From Enoplolaimus lenunculus (lineage: Eukaryota; Nematoda; Enoplea; Enoplida; Thoracostomopsidae): 64,000 bases of DNA. The DNA lies in NCBI GenBank assembly GCA_030248215.1, contig JASANG010001784.1, positions 1-64,000 on the forward strand, given 5' to 3'. How positions within the stretch are numbered: position 1 is the stretch's first letter; each line of letters begins with the position of its first letter. The notes beneath the pieces are model-generated. The model ran no database searches. It was not told the origin of the DNA and worked only from the letters and a program-made list of their open reading frames with translations. Positions 1 through 10,612 of the stretch are shown piece after piece. A program made the position numbers and the translations under genes.

Positions 1-600
1 CTGATGGATACGGCGATTTTGCCTTTGCTTGGATTTTTAGTTGATACCCGGCATGTATCAGTGTACGGAAGTATATATGCAATTGCTGATATTAGCTATT
101 CGCTTGCGTACGCGATTGGTCCAGTAATTGCAGGTAACGTCGTTGCAGATTATGGATTTGATCGGCTGAATCAAGGTATTTTTGTAAGCAATCTATTTTA
201 TGCGCCCATACTGTATTTAATGCGGCGGGTATATCATTATACTCCAATTACTGATGGAGGTGGTTCGAAAGAATTGGACGAAGTTGGCGGAACACGCGGG
301 TACGGAGCGATGGGCGACAGTGAAACTACGAACGGCGAACTCGGAGCAGGGGCCGGCGGCGGAGAAATTACTGGGGGCGCCGTCGGAAATCAAGTCGAAT
401 ATAAAGATACGTTGTACAATCGAAAAGTGAAAAATAAACCTAAATATCGCGGATATAAAGATACGGATGCGATTTTGGGCGACGACGAAGATGAATATGA
501 TGAGCAAACTGGGTGCGCCCCTTCTCAGTATCAAGGTGGAGCAGATCCGTATGCTGCCGCTGGACAAGGGGGGATGTATGGTCGAGATGCTGGGTGGTAA
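1..600 (+). CDS. VAChT: Vesicular acetylcholine transporter (VAChT, SLC18A3), 3' part
   Basis: The reading frame is open from base 1 to a TAA at 598-600, so the 5' part lies outside the window. It is the C-terminal third of an SLC18 proton-coupled transporter, which loads acetylcholine into synaptic vesicles. Visible: the family block [20 protein letters not shown] followed by a membrane segment ([17 protein letters not shown]) and the last membrane segment ([16 protein letters not shown]), then a cytosolic tail of about 115 residues that is glycine-rich and has an acidic patch ([10 protein letters not shown]). The tail is unlike the vertebrate tail, as is usual for this family. ChAT coding exons follow on the same strand from 10613, the arrangement of the conserved cholinergic locus in which VAChT sits in the 5' region of ChAT. 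VMAT is the alternative; the downstream ChAT gene favours VAChT. Confidence 0.93.
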   Translation: MMDTAILPLLGFLVDTRHVSVYGSIYAIADISYSLAYAIGPVIAGNVVADYGFDRLNQGIFVSNLFYAPILYLMRRVYHYTPITDGGGSKELDEVGGTRGYGAMGDSETTNGELGAGAGGGEITGGAVGNQVEYKDTLYNRKVKNKPKYRGYKDTDAILGDDEDEYDEQTGCAPSQYQGGADPYAAAGQGGMYGRDAGW

Positions 601-1522
601 ATGCCCCCTTCCAGCTAATTTTGAAGCTTTCCTTTTCAACGGCATACAGATCGAGATAAAAGGAACCGCAGGATCTAATTCATGTACACGTTCCCGGGTA
701 CATTTACGGTTATTATTGAGCATAGGTTGACGTTTTGGCTTAGGTGAAGCTTACCTATGCATAAAAGCCTAAACCTATTGTAACAGCGTTTGCCTAAAAC
801 CTTAACCTTAAATGAAAACAGAAGTGTACAAGACCCTAATATGTTACATACTAGAAATGCCAAGGGTACGGTATACCAACACCGTTGGTAAAACAATGCG
901 AGCAAAATTATTTATGATATTAACCAGTTACAACGTTCGACATTATCCTCTGATCCGTATTCGTATTGTGAAATAGCAACTATTATCAGTTGGTAATCGG
1001 TTTTCAAACAAGCGAACTGTGACATCTGCGAACACGAAATATTCAACTAGTATTAATAATTATTAATGGTGTTTATTAGTAATTGCAACTTTAATGTTAA
1101 CTGTAATGTGTTTAAAATTGTGTTATATTTAACAAAAATCAAATTTCAATCGCTGTATTCAAATCACCAAACTCGGGTAATGATACGGAGTCGGCCGTCC
1201 TACTGTCCCAAAAGACAACACAGTGAAGCATTGTCAATCACTCTCAAGCTGAGACTTTCCTTAATTCTGGTATGTGGAACAACGAGACAGACGGGACAGC
1301 GGGAAGAACTGGAACCGCAGAGGAAAGGCAATCCTCAGCGTAGGATGGGGGTTTAAGGTTAATATCAAAACACTAAATTGGAATCACAAATTCGATACCG
1401 TTTTGGGACTTTAAAGCGAGGTGTCAGGCGCTCAAAAACGCAATTGAAGTATTATTATTTGAGCGGTGATTGCACATCGTTGATAATTGTTCAACACTTA
1501 TGCAATAGCCGCACAAAGCCAA

Positions 1523-1879
1523 TGGCTGGGTTTCTGAAACCGTTTCTAAGTACGATTTAGTACTTAAATATGTGCTAAGCAATTACTTAACCATTTTGTC
1601 ATTTATAAAAACGTAATTTAGTTAAGTAAATACTTGAGTCATTGACTAAATTCGATATGTTACCCTGATCTGTCATTAACCTTGGCACAATTAAAATTAT
1701 AGACTCATAATGGCTCGTAAATGCAGAGCAAAACAATGGGTTTTCTTGTTATGACGACTCACATTTGGCGATAATTTGTTTTTGCTCAGAAAGCTACGCA
1801 TTTACTTAAGTCGGCAATTTAAGTAATTACTAAAGTAACACTGAATAAATACTTAAGTAAGATTTCAGAAACCCAGCCA
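1523..1879. mobile_element. MITE family W, long TIR
   Basis: Ends TGGCTGGGTTTCTGAAA and its inverted complement enclose about 357 bp rich in ACTTAAGTA-like words that are themselves semi-palindromic. A second, shorter copy lies at 36491-36628 in a Wnt5 intron. No coding capacity, so a non-autonomous DNA transposon is the natural reading; superfamily unknown. Confidence 0.7.
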
Positions 1880-1928
1880 GTGTGATATATGCCCAAAATT
1901 AAAGTTAAACCATGTATTTGTATAGCGC

Positions 1929-2078
1929 GCCGGGGCAGACAAAGGTTGATGCATCCCCAAACATAATACGATGGGGGCCCCCAAACTCGGTGGTTTTTGT
2001 TTCAACCCGTTAGGGTGGACGCTTTACAGGTTGGGCACCCAAATCGGGGGTATGGGGGTTGGCTGCTGCGGCCCTGTT
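1929..2078. mobile_element. GC-rich TIR element family G
   Basis: Starts near GCCGGGGCAGAC and ends near CTGCGGCCCTG, with internal runs of CCCCCAAA and GGGGGTATGGGGG. Related copies lie at 3189-3390, 11971-12166 and in part at 13898-13955. Non-coding; a short DNA transposon family is inferred. Confidence 0.6.
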
Positions 2079-2385
2079 TGTATATTTCAGCTTTTGGCGG
2101 CACCTAAGTTACGTACCAGCTTGCCAAAACTGTTCTGTTGTCGTTAGGTCATCTAAAGTTCAGAATTCGAACAGTTTTCGATTTTTTGGCAAGTTTTTTG
2201 TTTTATACTTTTCCGGGGGCTGACGAACGCACAACCTCCCCTCTTGGCTTTGTTACCGATGTGGTTAAAGCAATGAACGGCATCGTTGGTTCATCAAATC
2301 ATTTAGACGCTTGTCTATGGTTTGTGTACAAACGTTTACCTACAAAACTAGAAATTATTACCAGGAAAATGAACGATAATGTATT

Positions 2386-2700
2386 AAGTGGTGCCATCCG
2401 TTCGTATCCGGCGCCGTCCGTCACCATTTGTTCCCGTCCGGCTCCATCCGTCACCGTTTGTTCCCGTCCGGCTCCATCCGTCACCGTTTGTTCCCGTCCG
2501 GCTCCATCCGTCACCGTTTGTTCCCGTCCGGCCCCATCCGTTCCTGACCGTTCCCGTCCGGCGCCGTTCATGGGTAATTGATGTACGATATTACTCGGCG
2601 ACTGACGGTGTCGTACGGATGACAGACGGCGCCGGACGAATGACGGACGGCGCCGGACGAATGACGGACGGCGTCGTACGACAAGTACAGTGCAACCCTT
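2386..2700. repeat. 30-bp tandem array inside a family H element
   Basis: About five and a half head-to-tail units of 30 bp built on CGTCCGGCTCCATCCGTCACC run from about 2398 to 2570; the central three units are identical. They are followed by inverted words (GACGGCGCCGGACGAATGA twice), so the array sits in one arm of an imperfect palindrome. Related GTCCGTC/GACGGAC-rich elements lie at 15190-15360, 19335-19430 and 39945-40090. Long open frames here are products of the array, not genes. Confidence 0.75.
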
Positions 2701-3188
2701 AATCATAAAACGAACCAATAACAGATCGGGCGGACGTACCATTAGGATCTTCATACAAACGTGTCTTTGTCCATATGCATCATCAATTCCCTGAAACAAA
2801 AAATAAGCAAAAAGCTGAAGAGCATTTGAGACAGAAATTTTGTCCAATTCAATTAATGGCTCAACCAGAAATTTTTGAACGAGGCGGCGACAACAGTGGC
2901 TCCATAAATTTTGAACTCGCCAACGAGAAATCAATGTCGTCTTGTTGAATTGAAATGTCATTATCAAGTATTGAGATTGACGAGGATCAAGGAGGCTGCA
3001 TTGTATTCTTCGATATTGTGAAATATCTTAACAGCGTCCGAGGCAAAATTGGTCTGAACCAATCACAAAATAAATATGAAGGCCCAGGGCGTAATCATGA
3101 ATCGGCCCATGTAAAGATCAGGGGGCGGAACCAGAATTAGAATCGGATTGCAGTGCACGATTCAAGACCTATCGTGACCCATGAGTCA

Positions 3189-3390
3189 GTGCCGGAGCAG
3201 ACAGGGGTGGGGGTTCCCTCAAACTCCATGGTGGGGCTACTCAAGCTCGCGAGCGAAGCGAGTGGGAAGCCAGACGCATTTTAAAACTTCGGCGGTTTTT
3301 TATTCAACCTGTTACAGTAGGGGCCCATTTAGGAGTGGGGCCCCCAAATGACGGCTATGGAGGGTGCCTACTATCTATGGCTCTGCCGTG
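3189..3390. mobile_element. GC-rich TIR element family G
   Basis: Begins GTGCCGGAGCAGACAGGGGT and ends near GGCTCTGCC; carries the shared words CTCGCGAGCGAAGCGAG and GGGGCCCCCAAATG found also in the copy at 11971-12166. Confidence 0.65.
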
Positions 3391-3630
3391 AGTAGTTAAC
3401 CCAAGACCTTTGCTAATCACGACTCGAGATTCAAACTATTTTCATTTCTGCTCAATTTGGACAAGTTCTTTATACTCAAAAGCCCTGGACAAAACTAATT
3501 TTTTCAATTGTACTTGAATATAAATATTGCGTCTGGCTTTTAGCTCGCTTCGCTAGTTTATACGTACTCCTGTCAAAACTGTTTCCCATGTTTTCTGAAG
3601 AAAATTTTACGTTGTTTTGTTCATTTTTCA

Positions 3631-3799
3631 GGCCTGTAGCCAGCTCACTTTGTTAGGAAGGCCAAAAATATATCATGAGAGGCATTCAAGGGTTTCCAAT
3701 GACTTACAAGCAAGATTGCAAATCTTCTAGGATTCAAAATGGTTTTAGGGGGTGGGCTGAGTTCCCCTCTGGCCCCCCTCCTTTGGCTACGGGCCCGTA
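3631..3799. mobile_element. Short TIR element family E
   Basis: Begins GGCCTGTAGCCAGCTCAC and ends TTTGGCTACGGGCCCG, an imperfect inverted pair. The middle (GGCATTCAAGGGTTTCCAATG, then GGGGGTGGGCTGAG) recurs at 6013-6172 and 6469-6622. Confidence 0.65.
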
Positions 3800-3979
3800 T
3801 TAAAGAAGTTTAAAAGCGTTCGCCGCCAGGAATCATTGTGTTATATTTTGTCTGCCATGATTTTCAGTAGCAAATGCGTGCTTGTTTGTAATATTTTGGT
3901 CAATTTTTCTCTGTTGTGTACGTATTTGAATTTAAACAGCATCGTATCCAATAAATCATATATGTATTTGAAATCCATA

Positions 3980-4190
3980 ATATCAGGAGTGCATCATATT
4001 TTTTATTACAAGAGTGTGCAACTACCTCGACTCCGCATGGTACAAAATGTTCCAGCACGCGTTGCGTTTTTGCCCGACCCCCCTTAGTTAGCGAACGGGT
4101 CGATGTCATGCTATAGCTTAGTAATTGTAAAATGCAAACGAAGGGTATTCGAAGCGCGTAAAGTACCATCACTCTTGGCAATTAATGAAT
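3980..4190. mobile_element. Family V element, partial
   Basis: Contains the family words AGTGCATCATA, ACAAGAGTGTGCAACT, GCATGGTACAAAATGTTCCA and GCGTTGCGTTTTTGCCC followed by a CCCCCCTTA run. Better copies lie at 15619-15900, 27725-28090 and 38370-38693. Confidence 0.55.
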
Positions 4191-4269
4191 GAATTTTTGA
4201 AAACTGTTTCGTTATAAACCGTATATGAGTTGTCGACTCTGGAACATACCTGTTTGTTCCATCTGGCAG

Positions 4270-4470
4270 CCAATGTATAGAACAGGGCCGGATCGTTTTC
4301 TGGAAGGGCTAAAATAGAGGCAGTTAAGCTTTAGACTAATTATTTTGCTTAGGCTTAGGCTTAGCCTTAGGCTTAGGAATAGGCTCATCCATACGCTTAC
4401 GCTTATGCTTAGGGGTAGGCTTAGGAATATGCTTATACTACTGTTCCGGCCCTGTTCAATACATGGGCCC
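4270..4470. mobile_element. MITE family T with TTAGGC-like interior
   Basis: Ends CCAATGTATAGAACAGGGCC and GGCCCTGTTCAATACATGGG are inverted copies. The interior has many GCTTAGGCTTAGG-like hexamers. Target duplication not clear in this copy. Confidence 0.75.
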
Positions 4471-4610
4471 AACTGGCGGACCCAGAAGTTTTCAATTGGG
4501 AAAACCACTCGATACGAAACAGTAAAAAACGCTCGCAATAAAAGTGAACAAGAAGCCAAACACAGTTTTCGTACAAAATTGTAACTAAAAATTTTGGGAT
4601 TTCATCTTTG

Positions 4611-4800
4611 GGCCAATGTAACCAACACGGGCGGTATTATAAGCATATTCCTAAGCATAATCCTAAGCCTAAACCTAAGCCTAAGCGTAAGAATGGGCAT
4701 ATTCCTAAGTCTAAGCCAAGCAAAAAATTAGTCTAAAGCTCAAGCTTACTCCTTTCTAGTCCCATAGAAAAACGTTCCGCCCCTGATCTTTACATGGGCC
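4611..4800. mobile_element. MITE family T, with perfect 8-bp target duplication
   Basis: The element runs from GGCCAATGTAACC to TTTACATGGGCC and is bracketed by CATCTTTG on both sides (4603-4610 and 4801-4808). The interior carries CCTAAGCCTAAG-type hexamers. This copy defines the family ends and its 8-bp target-site duplication. Confidence 0.88.
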
Positions 4801-5004
4801 CATCTTTGTTAAGAACGTCTAGGCCTAGGTGGGCCCGATTGGGATACGCCAGAGTGTTCCATTGGGCATTCGAGCCGCACTCAACGCCAACTCTTGTTAA
4901 TGTCACGTTCAAACGACAAGTGGAAATGCACGCACAGTAAAGTTTATGTAAACCAAAAAGATTGCAATACTTGTACACATATACCCGAATATGAAGTTGT
5001 TGCA

Positions 5005-5065
5005 ATGACCATATGGTGTAATGGCTCGACTCGAGTACAAAGGCCGAGGTTCTATTCCCCGCGGC
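5005..5065 (+). repeat. tRNA-like sequence, candidate SINE head
   Basis: TATGGTGTAATGGCTCG resembles a pol III A box and GGTTCTATTCC, about 35 nt later, resembles a B box. No convincing cloverleaf can be folded by eye, so a tRNA-derived SINE or tRNA fossil is more likely than a working tRNA gene. Confidence 0.4.
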
Positions 5066-5773
5066 GGTTCTTAACGTTGAGCCAACCTTCGAACCGGACT
5101 CGTTCGAACTGTGTAGTTCCAAGTTCCAACAGTCTATGAAACCAATTTTGAAGACCGTAGCTAAAGGGATCCTAAGAAAAATACTGGATCTCCCCCAAAC
5201 GCCTAGTAAAGTTTTAGCTTTCTTTGTAAGCTCTTAGCAGGTTGAGTTGGCTACGGTCCTGCTTGTATTACGACGATAAAGCTGAATTAACAACGTTTGA
5301 TGTTTCAGCGCACACTTTCTAATGCCAAAACATTTCAGCAACGCAGAGGTTTCCAATAACTCTGTTATTTGGAAATATTCAACAATATACCGACCTCGAA
5401 TATTAAACACAGAATAAACCTGGTATGCATTATATTTTACAAATATGTACACTAAATTGCATTAACAACCAAAACTCAGCAGTACATATCACTACTAAGC
5501 CAATATTTCGAGGTTGGTATGGCGTACCTGCATTTATTAAAGATTTTTGAATTTCCTCAAGCGATCAGCATATATAATAGTTTTTTTAAATTAAATGTCC
5601 CTATATTTAAGAGTCAAAATAATTTAAACAAGCAATACTATTTTACTTTGAAAATTTCAACTATACTTAATATATCAATCAGACACGAAAACAAGCCGAC
5701 TCTACTACTCTGGCCTAAATCTTCCAAAATCTCGTTCAGTTCAATACGGGGTTCAACTTTTGTTGCCAACTTT

Positions 5774-5966
5774 GGCCCGTGTATAGAACAGGGCCGGAAC
5801 AGTAGTATAAGCATATGCCTAAGCCTAAGCCTAAGCTTAAGTGTATGAATGAGCCTATTCCTAAGCCTAGGCCTAAACCTAAGCAAAAAAATTTAGCCTA
5901 AAGCGTAAACCGACTCTATTATAGCCCCTCCGAAAAACGATCCGGCCCTGTTCTATTCATGGGCCC
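5774..5966. mobile_element. MITE family T
   Basis: Ends GGCCCGTGTATAGAACAGGG and CCCTGTTCTATTCATGGGCC are inverted copies; flanks CCAACTTT and CAAACTTG are a likely decayed 8-bp duplication. Interior CCTAAGCCTAAG hexamers. Confidence 0.8.
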
Positions 5967-6012
5967 AAACTTGTTCAACGTTACAGCCAATTTCACTAAC
6001 AATCAATTGTTT

Positions 6013-6172
6013 CCGGCCTGTACACAGCTCAACAAGCTAAAGGCGACGGAAAATATTTTCTCAGTAGGGGCATTCAAGCGTTTCATATGACTACATGAGC
6101 TTGAAACTTTAATCTTTTCTGCGGGAGACAGGGGGGATATCCAAGAATTACTAGTCTCCCCTTGGCCCGTAA
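6013..6172. mobile_element. Short TIR element family E
   Basis: Starts GGCCTGTACACAGCTCA and ends CCCTTGGCCCG; shares the GGCATTCAAGCGTTTCATATG middle with the copies at 3631 and 6469. Confidence 0.55.
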
Positions 6173-6468
6173 TGTAGCGTGGTCCTGTGTTGTTCTGAGC
6201 TGAAGAACCGAATATACGGCATCGCTTTTGAGACAAGTTAATGGACATTAGTTTCGCTTCAGAAAACTTCCAAAAACAAAGCTTATGTGAGTTTGGTTGA
6301 TTTCACCATGGGAAAATACAGAAAAATCACTTTTGTCTGATGTTTATCATTTTAGTCATGGTATATTTCGAATACATCCTGGACTGAAGGTATGTACGTT
6401 TCTGCTAGTACCGCGCCCTTCACCCCAATTTCAAATAATTTTGTACCTTCAGCGCAAATTAGATAGGC

Positions 6469-6622
6469 TCGTAGCCAGCTCACCTTGCTAAAGGGGCTAA
6501 AATTTTTTCAGGAGGGTATTTAAAGGTTTTCAATGACTTTACAAGCAAGTTTGAAAATTTTCTATAGCTCAAAATTTTTCCAGGAGGGACTGAGCCCCCC
6601 CCCTGCCACCCATGTTTACGAG
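6469..6622. mobile_element. Short TIR element family E
   Basis: Starts CTCGTAGCCAGCTCACCTTG and has the GGTATTTAAAGGTTTTCAATG middle and a CCCCCCC run typical of the family. The right end (TGTTTACGAG) is degraded. Confidence 0.6.
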
Positions 6623-7439
6623 TCAGGTGCTCTGTTTTCGGATAAGTTGTTGCATTTCTGGTTAATACCCTGCAAGGGAGGCCCCATCTCGCATTAGGGG
6701 GAGGTACCTGAGACAGCCTAAACCGTGACCCTTTGCTGAGTTTATTGTTTAATATCGGCAGAATTTTAATCCCGTGCCAATTTCAAAGCGAAAAGGCAGT
6801 TTGTAATTTTTCCTAAATTTGAAAACGGACAGCCGCATTCTCCAACTGTGTATAGCACCTACAACCAATCAGTAAGGGTTATAAAACAAGAGAACCACGA
6901 AAGTTGCAAATCTAAAGGTTCACATAACATAGCGTATGATAAATGTAGTGCAATTAATGTGCTGAATTTTGACAATTAACAAGAGGTAATTGATTCAATT
7001 ACTAGACACAACTAATTACCAACTAGTCACCGGTGCGCGTGCTGTACACGTTTAAGGATATGAAAATAGATTGAAATTGTCAAAATATGGCTTTGAAGAC
7101 TAAATTTAAGAAAGATGCGGATAAATTTGTCATTTACTGTATTTGAAATTTTTAACGCTTTGGGTACGACACCGTAGGGAAACCCCAGAAATACACCCAT
7201 GAATATATTTTTTCTACAACGAAACAATTAATTTCGTCCGTTGCTCAGTGTAGTTTTAAGTCTTGGTATATGTAAAAAAGCGACAATAAAATAGGTATTT
7301 ATTTAGTAAAATCAATTCAGGTTGAGGAAATAGTTGGAGTGTTAGCTCGATTTCACATCGGAACTGCAAAATTTGACAAATAATTATAAATTAGGTCCAT
7401 GGTACGTATAGGGGCAATATCCAACCGGAAACAACTGGA

Positions 7440-7520
7440 CTTGGAGACTTGTAACCTGGGAAGCTTAGGCTTAGACTAAGGATTATGCTTACGTTTAGAC
7501 GTATGCTTATTGTTAAGAGT
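7440..7520. mobile_element. MITE family T, internal fragment
   Basis: AAGCTTAGGCTTAGACTAAGG with further hexamer-like words but no ends; an internal remnant of the T family. Confidence 0.45.
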
Positions 7521-7543
7521 GTGGCATGCTCCTATATACTGTT

Positions 7544-7765
7544 TACACTGTAAATTGCAATGAGTTAATTAATCAACTCAGACGGAAAGTTAGTCATTTC
7601 TGAGTTAATAACAGTAAACTTTAACTCACTCTGAGTTGTCTCACTGTGAGCTTAATTAACTCAGAATGAACTGAATCAAATCAGAATTGTGAGTTCTGAT
7701 AGTTGTAACTCAGACTGAGTGATTCAACACATTCTGAGTTAAAATCAACTCACTGGAATTTGCAA
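7544..7765. mobile_element. Palindromic MITE family P2
   Basis: Starts TACACTGTAAATTGCAATGA and ends in TCACTGGAATTTGCA; the interior is dense in GAGTTAAT/ATTAACTC pairs so each strand folds back on itself. Copies at 21993-22151 and 30232-30465. The TACACTGTAA end is shared with family P1. Confidence 0.75.
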
Positions 7766-8544
7766 GGGATTATTTAGGTTATTGTAAAGTATAGATTTAT
7801 TTCAACCGAAATGCATTACGGCAGGGTTGGAACCAGCCCGATTAAGACCCGCCGAACCGGGCTCCGGCGCAAATGTTGTGCCCGTCGGCCTAACCAGGCC
7901 GGGACCGGGCTTAGACCCGCGAGCCAAAATAAATCTGAGCAGTTCGTGACATTTTGTTGTACCATGAGCCCGTGAAATAGATCGCTAGTTTGATATTGTA
8001 ATAACCTTTCGATACGTATATTTGAAGCTTAATTCATTTCAATTTTCATATATACTGCAGTCACAGCGTAGCAAGGATTTTGAAAAATAACCCTACGGGC
8101 TGCAAATATTCGAAGGAGAGTTTGTTGAGTTCACAAATCGCAATCATTTGAACCCATTTGGATGTAAAACGTTCTGTAGTCCACCATCCTATCAAGCGAG
8201 TTTGTTTGGTTATCAAGAATTTTGAACTGCAAACGTTTCTGCTGCTGCTACTTCAAGAAATCCGTTAAGCGTGAAAATACAGTACTACTTCTATGGATAT
8301 CCAAGCTCACTAGACGCAGCGTTTAGGCCTACAAGCTATTAGAGACGAATCTGAGCGGCCATCAAAGTGAAAGTGACAATGTAGTAAACCGGGACTCGAA
8401 GCCTTTTGCATCCGTTTGCCGTTTGAGGCATTGTGGCACTGAAGAAAATTGCACTGAACAATATTTGGCCAAATATGAAAAATAGTCTTATGTATATATG
8501 GTTTGTTTTATGTCTTGTATTCTACTTTAAGCCTATGTAAAATT

Positions 8545-8775
8545 CACGGGCTCGGGCCGAAGAGGGCCGGGCCAGGACGCATGCGGGCTGGGCATGCGCC
8601 AGGACTGATGTGCCATGGCCCTAAGAACCGGGCCGGTTCCAACGCTGCATGCCGGTGGCTCGGGCCCAAGAGCGGCGGTCCAGGATGCATGCGGGCCGGG
8701 CATGCGCCAGGACTGATGTGCCATGGCCCTAAGAACCGGGCCGGTTCCAAGGCTGCATGCCGGTATATCGCGCTC
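8545..8775. repeat. GC-rich tandem duplication
   Basis: A unit of roughly 120 bp containing GGGCATGCGCCAGGACTGAT and GTGCCATGGCCCTAAGAACC occurs twice head to tail with few differences. It is far richer in GC than its surroundings, and a similarly GC-rich patch lies at 7830-7920, so the two may be parts of one element. Open frames on both strands here are by-products of base composition. Confidence 0.6.
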
Positions 8776-8826
8776 GGTACACGCGCCTGCAGCAACACTG
8801 GAAATTTTTTAAACCAATTAAACAAT

Positions 8827-9083
8827 TTAACCCTTTCTCACATGAATATTTTCTATTTCCCCTGAGACCTACTTTTATGCTAGGATTCGAACTCCAGTGA
8901 CTGGAGTGGGAGGCGTATACCGTCACCACCCAGCTATAGGAGCTTGACGCTCGAGCCCGAGGGGCTCTCACGTCTTGTGGTGATTTAGTACTATGTATAC
9001 GTGTTGCATTTGTTAAACACGGTGCGATATATACTATTTAACAAATATACACTGCGCTGAGTTGCCGGCAACTCAATGTGAGA
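8827..9083 (-). mobile_element. TTAA-flanked MITE (family pB) with tRNA-like core
   Basis: TTAA followed by CCCTTTCTCACATGAATATT opens the element and AATGTGAG closes it. On the minus strand the core holds an A-box-like TAGCTGGGTGG and a B-box-like AGTTCGAATCC (GGAGTTCGAATCCTAGC). About 255 bp; a near full copy lies at 17949-18202. Confidence 0.8.
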
Positions 9084-9337
9084 TTTTGAATAATGCCCTA
9101 AAATTAGTATGGAAATGGAAATATGCGAATATTTGGTTCACAAATCACTACAGCGTTTGGGTTATCGGAAATGTTATCAAAGACGGTAAGTATCGAAATG
9201 GTATTCTCTACAATAGGCGATAAAGTACGGCGGTGTTTAAGGCCTCCATACGGACGATAACAGAGACGTCCTTCCGTACAAATATCGCCTCTTGTGCGCT
9301 CTCTCTCGGAAAGGGCTAAGGCTTGGGTCAAGCGGTC

Positions 9338-9523
9338 CATGTTACTTTAATGGACGTCCAGGTTTATGGTGGGACCATTAAAGAGTAGGTTTAGATTCTG
9401 GATTATATTTTTTTGCTTAGGCTTAGGCTTAGGCGTAGGAACGCATTTTTGCAACGCTTAGACTTAGGCTTAGGCTTAGGGATACGCTTAATTTACTGTC
9501 ACGCCCCTTAAAGTAACATTGGC
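9338..9523. mobile_element. MITE family T, subfamily 2
   Basis: Ends GGTCCATGTTACTTTAA and TTAAAGTAACATTGGCC are inverted copies; flanks GGTCAAGC and GCTCAAGC differ by one base and look like an 8-bp duplication. Subfamily 2 differs from the main T family in its ends (GTTACTTTAAGGGGCG) but keeps the TTAGGC-like interior. Confidence 0.8.
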
Positions 9524-10590
9524 CGCTCAAGCTATAGGTTTAGGTCTGAAAATAGACTTTATTTGAGCCTAAGCTTGAATTGTAAGCTTTGTATTAGGCA
9601 TAATCTTACGTGTGAATTAAGTGTACAACAGCTCTATTGTCTTACCGACAAGATTAGAACAATTCTATTTTAAAAAATTTTCAAACCGCCCTATAAATCC
9701 CGCTAATTTCTGTAATAATAATTCTCGCTTTGTTGTACCGATGTCGCTGCACCCAGCTCTTCGAAATCCTAGAATTTAGGTTTGATAGCTCGGAGCACAT
9801 AATGTGTGAGCTTTCGGACTGCCCGATTAATTTGGGATTATATCCGAGCGAGAGGACCCCGTACAAACTCGTATCGCCAGACTCAGCTTTAAGGTTCTGA
9901 GCAAACAACGGGCAGCCGTCGAAATTTCGGTTCTCTGGAGGGACGCGCAGGGTCCAAACCCTCACGTTATTTATTGTCAGTGAAATTGTTTAAATAATTT
10001 TACCGGTTTTGTCAAAAACGACACTTTTGCAGAAGACAAATCAAATGCGAAAAATTAGCTAAGTACCTCAGATCAGCTTTTTCGCTAAATTTTTTCAGTC
10101 AACAATATGATCTGATTATCAGCTGCAGTGTGGCACGTGTAAAAACTGCCACTTTCTGACCCGATTAAATTCAAATTTTTTCCCGCGGGTACACTCGCAA
10201 CTGAAATTCTTTACCTGACCCACGTTTGTTCGCCGACGCGTGTGAAGTTCCACTATGTGCAAAATGGGGCGGCCAATGTCACTCCGCCCCATTCGGCCTC
10301 AAGCCCCAGTTCCTTTCATAAGGCAAAAAGTAACCTTTCGCACCGGAACGCCCGTATCCACCTTACCTTGCTAGACGAGTTGGAAAACTGTTAGAATTTG
10401 CGTACAAAGGTTTGCGATAATTTACATGTCTAGGTTGAAATTTTTCTAGGGGGTAAAGTTTTGCATTGGGTTGAACACCCCGGCCCCCTTTAGCAACGCG
10501 CACGTTCGCCAGAAAATCCTGAGTGGAGTCGACGCGCAATCACAACTGGCTTTCTTGGTTTACAGAAACTGTTTTATTGTGCTATGTGTA

Positions 10591-10612
10591 TTTCAGCCCG
10601 AACAACGGCATT
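10591..10612 (+). promoter_or_regulatory. Splice acceptor and 16-nt leader before the ChAT start codon
   Basis: TTTCAG at 10591-10596 is followed by 16 nt and then the ATG. The exon is too short upstream of the ATG to contain a transcription start, so the 5' end must come from an upstream exon shared with VAChT or from a trans-spliced leader. Confidence 0.65.

Larger units (their letters stand above)
601..10596. other. Gene-free stretch between VAChT stop and first ChAT coding exon
   Basis: No exon could be supported in these 10 kb. The stretch holds VAChT 3' sequence and many short DNA transposons listed separately. By analogy with other animals it may be part of a ChAT 5' intron, since the first ChAT coding exon is preceded by a splice acceptor ending at 10596. 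Segments 601-1520, 2700-3190 and 9530-10590 show nothing recognisable. Confidence 0.6.

Noticed and set aside
2398-2570. CRISPR-like regular repeat spacing
   Set aside because: Units are head to tail with no variable spacers; host is an animal.
2299-2967. Minus-strand open frame of 222 codons with GAGREQTVTD repeats
   Set aside because: Produced by the 30-bp tandem array; no flanking protein similarity.
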